A DNA stretch of 64,000 bases from Limnephilus marmoratus (Eukaryota > Arthropoda > Insecta > Trichoptera > Limnephilidae): contig OU862908.1 of the NCBI GenBank assembly GCA_917880885.1, positions 11,829,501 to 11,893,500 on the forward strand, given 5' to 3'. The notes under the pieces are model-generated. The model was not told the origin of the DNA. It worked only from the letters and a program-made list of their open reading frames with translations, and did not search any database. Position numbers and translations under genes: made by a program. Positions 55,136 through 64,000 of this stretch are shown piece by piece. Numbering within the stretch: position 1 is the stretch's first letter; the number at the start of each line of letters is the position of its first letter.

Positions 55136-56175
55136 ATTAATAAAATGCCTCTCTGAAGAAGGTATAACCGGTTTGGTCAAAAAACAAGTGGAAAATAATA
55201 TAATAATTAAATATAATAATTATTCACTCGAATGAATAATAATTTGTCAGCAAACGACGAATAAAGACTTAAGAAACCCATTTATTAATAATACTACCCC
55301 AGAAAATTTAATATTTGATTCAAACAAATTTACATAAGCTCTTGGTCCTTGATATAACTTGAACAACACATTTAAGAGAAAACTCTCAGTAAAAACCCTA
55401 CAGGGAATATTAAATGATAATATCACAGAAGTTAAAGTTCTGTTTAAAGCAGCCAAGGGGAAACTCAGAGAATTAACCGCATTTTAGATCTCAATAAAGA
55501 CAAAATAGCACATTTTTCTCAAATTATGTCCCTTTTTTCACAGAAGGTTAATGTCCAATGTAATTTTTTAAACTTGTAATGCAGAAATAATAAAACCTTG
55601 TACTGGAAAAGCGTATTAGATTAAACAGAAATGTTTTATAATGAAACGAAAAATGTCGTAACCGTAACCTTTGAACAATATCTACTTATTAAAAATACTT
55701 GCTAACAGGCAGACATAATAGAAAATTCTTTCTAGGAATTGTGAAGTAATTCTATTAAAAGTGTTTTGTAACTAATAAGAAATCACGATGTATTCATTTA
55801 AGGACACTAACACTGTCAATTATTTCAACTTTTGAATTCAGAAACGCCTGGGATCTCAAAAGTTGCGTCTTACAAAGAAAATGAGAACTACATTTAATTT
55901 TTTTTAAATGGTTATTAGCTCGCGCCGCTAAAATGCATTGAAAATCAGAAAAAACCTAAAACACTTTTTTTTTAAAAATAATGGTAGATAATAATTTTTT
56001 TATTTCAATAATATAATCTTTTTACGTTTATTTGTTATTAAAAACTGCGAACAGCTGACAAAAATGAAAAAAAATCAAGTTTATAATACAAGTAAGTCTA
56101 CAAGTCAAGAATGCTGATTTTATCCAGAAAAGGTGTTATTTTCCCCTTTAATATTTTTAACAAACACATCATATA

Positions 56176-56338
56176 TATGGTCAGATAAGTTTTAAGATTT
56201 TCACGGTCAAAAGTATTTTCGTTATTTGTTTTTGGGGTGTTATGCCGTGTTGCGCAACTTCCTTCTTTGCGCTACCTCCTTTCTAAAGCAGGAGGTAACG
56301 CAACACGGCATAACAACCCAAAAACAAATAAAGAAAAA
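56176..56338 (+). mobile_element. second hairpin element copy, asymmetric arms
   Basis: It shares AGATAAGTTTTAAGATTTTC, CGTTATTTGTTTTTGGGGTG and TTATGCCGTGTTGCGC with 50003-50184. The right half returns as GCAACACGGCATAACA-CCCA. The arms are shorter and partly scrambled. It ends AAATAAAGAAAAA. The flanking duplication is ACATCATATA (56166-56175 and 56339-56348). The 5' end starts a few bases earlier than in the other copy. Confidence 0.85.
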
Positions 56339-56723
56339 ACATCATATAATATGTTCCAATTTTTTTTTGTCTTCTTTGTACTGCAGTTATGGAATAAAAA
56401 TATTTTATATTTCATAGCATTTATTTCCCTTTGTTTTATTTTTTTTCATATCACGAAATCTATTTTTTTTTCAAAATTTCCGGCCATTTTAGCGAGCTAA
56501 TAGTGAACAACAATTTCTTTTATTTTTACGTTTTCGAATAATTACAGATCATACGCCACTTTTGAGACCCCAGGCGTTTAAAATAAGGTAATTTTTTTCT
56601 TTCTGTGGAGAGCCACAAAAGCTTACTAACATCCTAATAGAAGTTAAACGTTAATGGCACATGTTGTGCCGTACATGTCGAAATAAATAAACGTATATAG
56701 ACAAGTGCAGTTTATTTGATTAA

Positions 56724-57569
56724 GGGGGAAGTCTGGTCCAGCCGATCCAAAAAACCAACTTTTTTGTTGTTGCTTAAAATTCTTCCTGTACCTACATTTG
56801 GAAAATACATTCCCAAAGTTATTCGACCTTTAAATATAGTTTGAAGCGGTGCGCGCCAAGCAGGTAGACAAGGTTACAAGCGAAAACTTTAAATGCGTTT
56901 TTCTCAAAACCACGTTTTTCAAGTTGGCTGGACTCATATATAGCTCATCGAATTTTCATCCGATTCACTTCATACAAAGTTTAAATTAAAGAAAATTAAA
57001 TTATGTGCTGATGAACCTCCACTTTTGAATAATTATTATTGTAGGACAAAGTTATTGCATAATTAAGACGCTTTGTTTTCATCAATTTTCATTATTTTAT
57101 GTCCGCCATTTTTGCAATCAACAACTTTTTTTGCAAACTGTGGTTAATGCGCATTGTACATTCATACAACTAAGATTTTTTTTTAAATTTCATGTTTCGC
57201 ACTTGAAGTGAAATAACAAAAACTGCGTTATATTAAATACTACTTTACGCACCAGATTAAAATGTCCGGGTTAAATTTTCCCCACAGGAAAAACTAAACC
57301 ATTTCTCACACTTCAGCAAATGATCATCTAGTCAATCCACGCTATGCAATTGCACTATATAAGTATTATAAATACAACAAAATACAAGAACAACATGTCA
57401 ACCTACCAGAGACCAAATGGGAAAATAATTCACCGACTCCAGATATTTTCATATCAGAGGGTTCGGCTCTGTGGAACTCCTAATTGGACCTATAAATCCT
57501 ACTGATCTCTCAATATAAATATTTAAAAAACCATTATTTTATTATTTATTTTATTACCAAACTCCTCCC
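56724..57569. mobile_element. candidate piggyBac-type non-autonomous element (846 bp)
   Basis: The ends GGGGGAAGTCTGG and CCAAACTCCTCCC are imperfect 13-bp inverted repeats (10 of 13). TTAA lies on both sides (56720-56723 and 57570-57573), the piggyBac target. No transposase frame was seen. The short imperfect repeats leave real doubt. Confidence 0.5.
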
Positions 57570-57954
57570 TTAATGCATTGTCAAATAAAATTTAATAACA
57601 GACTCGGATTTAAGTACCTTTATCTCCAAGGAATTATTTAAAAATATACAAATGGTTGCTTTATATTTTATTTTTGCAGATGTAATGAAGTTTTGCGGCG
57701 AGGCAATTTTATACGTCTGCATTCTGCATGCACTTAAGAATGTACCTATGCAAGATTTTCTGCTATTAGCTTAATATGATAATTAACAGATGGCAGTAAT
57801 CAGTATTCACTGATTGGTCACTCATATTCAAATTTAAGATGAGTGCTTTGGTTCTGATTATGATAAAGGGGAAAGCTTAAATTAAATTTCACAGTCGAAG
57901 CTTTACTGGTTTGTATACATGAAGTTACTATTACTATACCAAGTATACTAAACT

Positions 57955-58578
57955 CATAGACATACAAATTCAATAGACCAGAAGATACAGATGAGGGGTA
58001 AAACCAAACTATGGGAGGGGAAGAGGGAAAAGATGACTGTGATTCGTTAAAAAATCAATCCGACAGTATATAGGCATCTTGCATTATAATATCACCATTT
58101 AGTTCTTAAAAGCAAAATCTGCTTTGAATGAATAGACCTTTTCACATGGGAGCGTGAATTGCTTGCCAGGTTATTAACATATTTGTGAACGCCAAATGCT
58201 CGCCCCGAAAAGGTTCGCCCCTATTCACATAGTAATATTTTGCTGCCGTATTTAGTTAAGATACTTTTAAAAATGTTTCATAATTTACTTACCCCTGTAA
58301 CCAGTGACGAGCTCACTGGAGAAACGCCCACATTCGCTATGTTCTAGGTAGGTGAATAGCACAAGCTCTCATATATTGCCGTGTTATTTGGTAAAATGTA
58401 TAGATGTTAGCTCTACGCTGGTCAGGACAAGAATGATGATGTCACATTTTTTTTATTCAAGTGAGGCTTTCGTAAGCCCAGCTGGCTCCAAGGCGGAGCT
58501 CTAGCCGGCTCCATGGGGAGGGGGAAATAATACGTTTTTATCACTTAGGGCAGGTCCAGATATATTCATATGTCCGTG
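57955..58578. mobile_element. hAT-type MITE, 624 bp (deletion derivative of 39164-41749)
   Basis: The ends CATAGACATACAAATT and reversed CACGGACATATGAATA match those of the 2.6-kb element. It is flanked by an exact 8-bp duplication ACTAAACT (57947-57954 and 58579-58586). The left part to about 58345 and the right part from about 58350 align with the two ends of the larger copy. Confidence 0.9.
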
Positions 58579-59052
58579 ACTAAACTAGAGTTTTGCAGGC
58601 CTAAAAAAATGCAAATTCTATAAACGAAGCAGGACTGGATGTTATGGTTGGAACTTGCGAATTGATACATGACATTTATTAAAAAAATGGTATTATTTAT
58701 TATTAACATCTAGGTATTGTCAAGTTTGCACTTTGCCAGTCATAACTGACTGAAAATAAACCGACCACTGTTTCAACAAAGGAAACTAAAATAGTAATTG
58801 TAACTCTTCAAAGCCACGGATCTTTGGCTGGCTATTTAATGACAGGAAACAGCTATTAACAGGAACATTGCTTTGTTGCGTTACCCGCCGCGACTTCATA
58901 GAATTAACAAATGCCATAAATAAATATTAATGGCATTTGCAAAGTGCGCACTCTTTGGACTTATGGCAACTTATTTTGTACTCTGTCGTCACACCGGAAA
59001 AGGATCGTTGAGCAGTAATTAGAATGTAGTTGTATGAAGTGATTGTAGTTTA

Positions 59053-59216
59053 GGGAACATACCCATACTACGTGACACGTTTAAGGGGGGGGGGGGTCTT
59101 CAAAAAGTCACGCTTGGTACAAATGAGCGGCGGCGGGCTTAGGTTCTTGGTCACCGGGGGGGGGGGGGGGGGTTAAAAATTGCAAAAAGTTGGTCACGTA
59201 GTATGGGTAAGTTCCC
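59053..59216. mobile_element. Harbinger-type MITE, 164 bp, with two G tracts (copy 1)
   Basis: Terminal inverted repeats of 24 bp (GGGAACATACCCATACTACG) with one mismatch, and duplicated TTA (59050-59052 and 59217-59219). The interior holds a run of about 12 G near 59085 and one of about 17 G near 59157. No coding capacity. Confidence 0.85.
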
Positions 59217-59299
59217 TTATCTGGATATTTTTGAATACAAATTGACAGCTGTTTCGCCTTCTTGAGGCATTATCAAACTGTGAAAGCTGGTAATGCGCG

Positions 59300-59568
59300 T
59301 TTTCATCCCGCGACAAAATATCCCGACAAAACATCCCCCAACAAAATATCTACTAAAACTTAACCTAACCTAACAAAAAATTGAACAAAAATAATACAGA
59401 CATCCTGTAAAGATAATAAAATATTGTTTTTTGTCTGTATTATTTTTGTCCCATTTTTTGTTAGGTTGGGGTTCAGTAGATATTTTATATTTAGTTGGGG
59501 GATGTTTTGTCCATAGGATATTTTGTCGGAGGATATTTTGTCGGGGATATTTTGTTGCAGGATGAAAA
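59300..59568. mobile_element. foldback element built of GACAAAATATCC units
   Basis: The left arm TTTTCATCCCGCGACAAAAT continues with CCCGACAAAACATCCCCCAA. The right arm is the inverse, with repeated GGATATTTTGTCGG and GGGGGATGTTTTGTC, ending ATGAAAA. AACCTAACAAAAAAT and its inverse GTTAGGTT lie toward the centre. It has the same design as 12977-13274. Confidence 0.7.
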
Positions 59569-60011
59569 GTTGCGGAACCGTGAAACTTAGGATTAATAAA
59601 AGGAATAACCGTTTAGTGTTTTCCATTTCAACGTTTAAGAGGTAAACATGTTTTTATATGACGACAAACATCAGATTTGTGAAAACGGATCTCGTACGGC
59701 GATATTTTCTGTATACGAATAAAACAGTCCACGTATTTCACCATCGACCAAGTTCTGGTATTTATTTCCCGGAAAGGGTTTGCGCTCTTATTTGACCAAA
59801 TACAAACGATAGAGTACATAGTAAATGAACCAAAACGCTTTATTAAATTTGAAATGTCTAAAATACTACTTCTTCCTGCGGTACAAGGGATTATAATGAA
59901 TCCTTCTTTATCCAGAAGTAAGCTCTCCTAAAACTTTGTTGAAACCAAAAGGTTATCTATATTATATTATAATAAAACGAATATAAAACTTTATTCCACT
60001 TAATTTTATTT

Positions 60012-60049
60012 GACCGTAACCGGTTTCAGCTCGTTAGAGCCATCTTCAG
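60012..60049 (-). ncRNA. hammerhead-ribozyme-like core (Penelope-type context)
   Basis: The minus strand reads CTGAAGA, then a hairpin GGCTC-TAAC-GAGCT, then GAAA, then CCG-GTTA-CGG and TC. These correspond to the CUGANGA box, stem II, the GAAA box, stem III with loop, and a GUC cleavage site. One extra base (T) lies between CUGAAGA and stem II, and stem I is weak. The motif type is known from Penelope-like elements; self-cleavage here is inferred only. Confidence 0.5.
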
Positions 60050-61104
60050 ACTGACACAAATAATTCTTAGTCTAGGGTTTATATACATAACATATGGGGG
60101 AGGGGGAGAGGAATTAACCAATTATATTAATTATATTTGTTGCTAAGTCATTTTAGACTGTCGAATTTCTAAATATTTTGGTAATTCCAGTAAGTTAATT
60201 TACCTTGGGTTTGTAGCTTACTTCAATGTTGATTAGGGAAAAATCTTACAAGTAATATGAGTTACTAATGACCTAATTTTATGGTCAAATCGTTATTATA
60301 TTTATGAAGTATGAGATTTTTTACTGCTTTTTGAAGGGATACATGTGTACATTGGAGTATCTATCTATCTATATATAACATCTATCCATATAATATATAT
60401 CTAAAAGCAGAGAATGAAATGATTCTATTGCAACCTTTTAAAGATAATACAACAATTAATTGATATCGTTTTATAGTAATTCACACTTCACACCACATTA
60501 GTGTAATAATTACCTTTTATCCTTCTCAAGTCCAACTAACTATTAACTAAAAAAATAGCCGGTGCTCGGTTATGGTTATACGATATAAGATCAATAACTT
60601 GTTGAGTGTATTACTTGTAATTTTTTTTACCTGATGATTTCTGTTATATTTATAATATTAAACAGAACGCACGCTCTATAATATGAGCAGGGTGTGAAGA
60701 TTTTCTTAGCAGATATAAAGCCCATGGATGTTTCACGGACTATTGAAACAACGGCACCTCATAAAGCATCTCACCGGAAGCCATTCGCGTCCCAAAAGAG
60801 TGCCCGCGGGTTCTTAAATCCGGTCACATGTCTTGGGAACAGTTTCAGCGGATTGGAGAAAATAATAAAATTAAAAATAAATCGCTGAAACGAAAATATA
60901 AATACTTATTTAAAACGATATTTTCTAGATCAAATGAAAGCTCGAGAATTGTCGTTTACCGAAGTTTGGAATAAATTGAAAAGATATTCAATATATCCAT
61001 TTTTTAATTTATACCTATACATTTCGATAATATTATTTATTTTGTATCAATTCTGTACAAATAATATTAAGCGATTCTCTTATTTCGCTAGCAGCGGTCC
61101 AGAT

Positions 61105-61466
61105 TAGAGATGGGTAAGTTCTGCATTTTGCCGGAGGCCTCCGAGACCGTGCTTCCTTTTAAAAGTACTCGAGTTCTTGGAGCAAGGCCCGGGAGCCACT
61201 CCTGACTCGCGGATGACTCGGACCTTGACCTGCTCCCGACTCGTAAGTGGCTCGGACCGAGACGCAAGGGTTCGGCCGGAGCCGGTGAACCCGGAAACTG
61301 CTCCCAACTCGTAAGAGGCTCGGACCGCCGAGTTCCAGGTTTGGGTCCGAGTACTAGACCGGGTTTACTGGGAGTAGTCGATTTGAAAAAGGAGTAGGAG
61401 CAGGATCCGCTTCCCGCGAAGAACCCGAGTTCAAGAACCCACTCCAGCTGAACCTACACATCGCTA
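61105..61466. mobile_element. hAT-type MITE, 362 bp
   Basis: The ends TAGAGATGGGTAAGTTC and, reversed, TAGCGATGTGTAGGTTC form 17-bp inverted repeats with three mismatches. They are flanked by an exact 8-bp duplication GTCCAGAT (61097-61104 and 61467-61474). The interior has repeated GACTCGGACC/GGCTCGGACCG words and is GC-rich. No transposase. Confidence 0.9.
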
Positions 61467-61509
61467 GTCCAGATTCCACAACGGATAAACGATACTTATT
61501 CTAACATAA

Positions 61510-61673
61510 GGGGCATATATTAATTATATAGGCTCAAAGGGGGGGTGGGAGGGGTCCAGCAAAATCTCACGTTACTTGAAAAGAATATACTAAGTGGCCC
61601 AAATTTACCTCACCAAGGGGGGGGGGGGTCTAGATTGCAAGAAAAACTGCTCATGTAATTAATGTATGCCCCC
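61510..61673. mobile_element. Harbinger-type MITE, 164 bp, with two G tracts (copy 2)
   Basis: The inverted ends are GGGGCATATATTAATTATAT and, reversed, GGGGGCATACATTAATTACA. TAA is duplicated (61507-61509 and 61674-61676). G tracts lie near 61539-61553 and 61618-61628. Same length and design as 59053-59216 but different terminal sequence. Confidence 0.82.
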
Positions 61674-62671
61674 TAACCCCATACGAACACCATATCGGGA
61701 TCATTATTTTCAAATCTATGATTTCATAGTCCAAAAAGAAGAAATAATATTTTGCGTCGGCACTTAATCGTTCTAAGATAGCATCAGTCATAATATATTA
61801 AAAATATACCCGAAATTCACAATGCCGAAAAGAAGTCCCAGTTAACAATCAGTAATAAACACAGTTTAGCCTTTAACAATATTTTAAATATATTCCGAGA
61901 TGGATAACATTTCCACATACCACGTAAAATAATAGTTATAAAACAATGTAATAGTTGTTGAATATTGCGCGCCACACAAAACGAAAATCAGTATAAAAAA
62001 TAGAACAAGTTATATTTTCGCTATCGAATCCACTTGTATGGAATCTGCATGAAAAAAATTATCTTGTAAGACGCATATTACGCTCCCTTACCTGTGAAAC
62101 AGTCTGCACTCACAGTGCTTAAAAGCGCTTATGGCATTTTAATAATGTCTACAATAACTACATAAAATAACCATACACATTCACTGTGCAATTCATCTCC
62201 CTGGTTTGCTCAGATGTATTATTTTAACGAAACAAACAAGACGTTCGTGCACAGTGCGGTACTCCGTGCGCCGTACACATCACATATATTTCAAATCGTG
62301 GTAGACCGTCTACAATTCTGAGAACTATATCATTCCTTTGCAGGGAACATTACCCCCGAGCCGAGAGCTAACCTAACCTAACCGGCAGCTAACCGAGTAA
62401 AGCCGGGGCCGGTTTAACTACTGGCTGCAAAAAACGAATGGATTCGTATAACTTACAGAATTGCTTTTTAGTATTAACTTATTGAAGTACGCCCAGTCGA
62501 GTCCGGCGAAGCGCAAGACTTTCCGTAATTTTGTATGACATCTACAGAGTTTCCAGTTCGGAATCTGCATAGTATATTTTAGTCATTTACTCACAAAAAT
62601 ATAAACCAAAAACAATTTGCTAGCCAAACCAATTTTTTTTAAGCACCAAACAACCGTGAGGAGAAAAGAAT

Positions 62672-62983
62672 TCATTCTTTTTAGGGAAAGGAAGGAGTAG
62701 AAGTTATGGGAAGGAAAAACGTATAAGGGGTGGGGAGAAATCTGGGGGTCAGGGTGTCCAGGAGTGAATAACGAAAATCCTAGCACGAATCCAAGGCGAT
62801 GGCTCAAGAGTCCAGCTGGGAATGTCTAGGTAAGGTCTTCCTCAATCAGTACGGATCAATGAACCCAGGCACCCCCTGTCAAGACGCCAAATGTAGCGAA
62901 CCACTTGGGGCGACCTATGGCAGAGGTGTTGGTTATCCAATAAATGGTTCCCGTCGCGGTAGTACCCACTCCTGCCTCTCAAA
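62672..62983 (-). repeat. family C repeat, reverse copy
   Basis: In reverse order it carries TTTTTAGGGAAAGGAAGG, CTGGGGGTCAG, CCTAGGTAAGG-like text, CCAAATGTAGCGAACCACTT, GGTTATCCAATAAATGGTTC and GCCTCTCAAATT. Confidence 0.75.
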
Positions 62984-63111
62984 TTGAAAAACCAATGTTT
63001 TAGGTGACGGAAAGGTGAGCAAAGGATCTCAAATTTCTGCTGCAGGCGTCATTAAAAATCTTTTTAAAACATTAAGTATTGTAAATAACAAAACATAATA
63101 GTTTTATTTAC

Positions 63112-63332
63112 TTCAGAATCTTAACGACGTAAGTAAAGAAGCCGTGTATACAAACTGCGACTCGCGACCCGTGTATTGGACGGACTTACTGTTGAATTTG
63201 CCCTATCAAAGAAAAGAAGAAGAACAAAAATAATTTGGGAATCTTAACGACGTAAGTGAAGAAAGCGCGTAAACAAATATGCGCCCGCGGCACGGCGTAT
63301 TGGACGGACTTACGGTCAAATTCACCCTAGCA
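63112..63332. repeat. ~92-bp direct duplication separated by ~30 bp
   Basis: GAATCTTAACGACGTAAGT at 63116 and 63239 and GTATTGGACGGACTTAC in each copy define two related units. The units are diverged (about 80-85 percent by eye). Confidence 0.8.
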
Positions 63333-64000
63333 GGCCTGGAGATTCGATCTTTCCGCTGGGTTCAATTTAATTAATTCTGAAAAATGGTTTACTAATACTT
63401 AAGATGTTTCTAAATGAATACCTCCCGAAGTTATTAATTCATCGTCTAGAAAAATAAAATCTAGTGCCCACCGCTAACTTTAGTTTTACAACGCACTGTT
63501 TTTATTAATCGATAATATAAATAACTCGCATCCCTTGTAAGGCATGGAAATAAAAATGATAATTCAATTACGAATTCGTCAAACTAAATTAAAATGGGGA
63601 GCCTTGTGAATGAAAAGAGAAAATAGAATTTAAATAATTTATTAGCTAAATAATACAAGATTTCAAACATAAATACCAACATTATAAAAAAACTTTTAAC
63701 ATGAATATCAAAGAACACGATTTTTGCCTTTAAGTCGTGCTTCCACCTGGGTCTTAAAATTACGCTTCTTTCACAATTGATTTTGCCCGAGTTGAGAGAG
63801 AGTGATTGCTCCAAAATGTTGGTAATTTTTTATCGCCTTTTTAACGGTTTCCCTAAGATCATACTCGGCGTAAGTGAAAAGTTGAGATGGTCATAAAAAA
63901 TACTTCTCCCGACATTTAGTATTTATTGAGATAAGCCCGGGCCGGAGGCGAGGCGGGTGGTGTGCGTACTAAGTTAATGCAGATAATCCCGGAGAGAAAA

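Larger units (their letters stand above)
54388..64000 (-). other. heph: next upstream PTB intron, continuing past the window edge
   Basis: The expected preceding exon (start of RRM2, with a block like LDVL-QIFS-YGKVLKI) was searched for by eye on the minus strand and not found. The gene is therefore 5'-incomplete here. The stretch holds the transposons listed below. 58590-59050, 60050-61090, 61680-62640 and 63340-64000 show nothing recognisable. Confidence 0.65.

Noticed and set aside
59349..59363. TTAACCTAACCTAAC (also CTAACCTAACCTAACC near 62371) as insect telomeric repeat
   Set aside because: Only two to three units at each place and in unrelated contexts; not a telomeric array.
60694..60888. 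64-codon plus-strand frame with balanced composition
   Set aside because: Its content does not match PTB RRM1 or RRM2 on either strand or any family I know; no splice context.

Overview
AT-rich animal DNA, almost certainly an insect. The only recognisable host gene is the 3' half of the polypyrimidine-tract-binding protein gene (PTB/hnRNP I, hephaestus in flies), on the minus strand. Nine coding exons were reconstructed by hand from splice sites, reading phase and family similarity: 54329-54387, 11063-11285, 8911-9107, 5877-5910, 5212-5304, 4642-4756, 3886-3987, 3499-3576 and 606-738. They run from RRM2 to the stop codon, all phases join cleanly, and the C-terminus ends FSKSNI as I recall for insect PTB proteins. 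Exons for RRM1 and the start of RRM2 were not found and should lie beyond the right edge. The insect order cannot be settled from this window.

Layout. 1-605: 3' UTR. 606-11285: eight exons with short to medium introns. 11286-54328: one 43-kb intron with no host coding exon that I can see. 54329-54387: the RRM2 exon. 54388-64000: further intron. The introns are a dense graveyard of mobile DNA: decayed non-LTR retrotransposon reverse transcriptases, a Penelope-like endonuclease relic, a mariner transposase relic, two tRNA-derived SINE families with nested insertions, another poly(A)-ended repeat family, and many non-autonomous DNA transposons. Several of the latter are delimited here by intact target-site duplications (TSDs): 8-bp hAT-type, 3-bp TWA Harbinger-type and TTAA piggyBac-type.

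Most interesting points. (1) A 34-nt exon in RRM3 has the size, place and frame effect of the vertebrate PTB autoregulatory exon; skipping it gives a stop nine codons later. (2) A 10-bp-period array of heat-shock-element half-sites followed by a TATA box lies inside the gene, antisense to it. (3) Hammerhead-ribozyme-like cores occur in Penelope-like sequence. (4) Two copies of a hairpin sequence, one a perfect 66-bp inverted repeat, carry 10-12 bp TSDs and variable 5' ends, as if retroposed. (5) A 2.6-kb hAT-type element and its 624-bp deletion derivative are both present. (6) Two Harbinger-type elements of exactly 164 bp share an unusual two-G-tract design. Nothing looks like a bacterial operon, CRISPR array, prophage or toxin locus.
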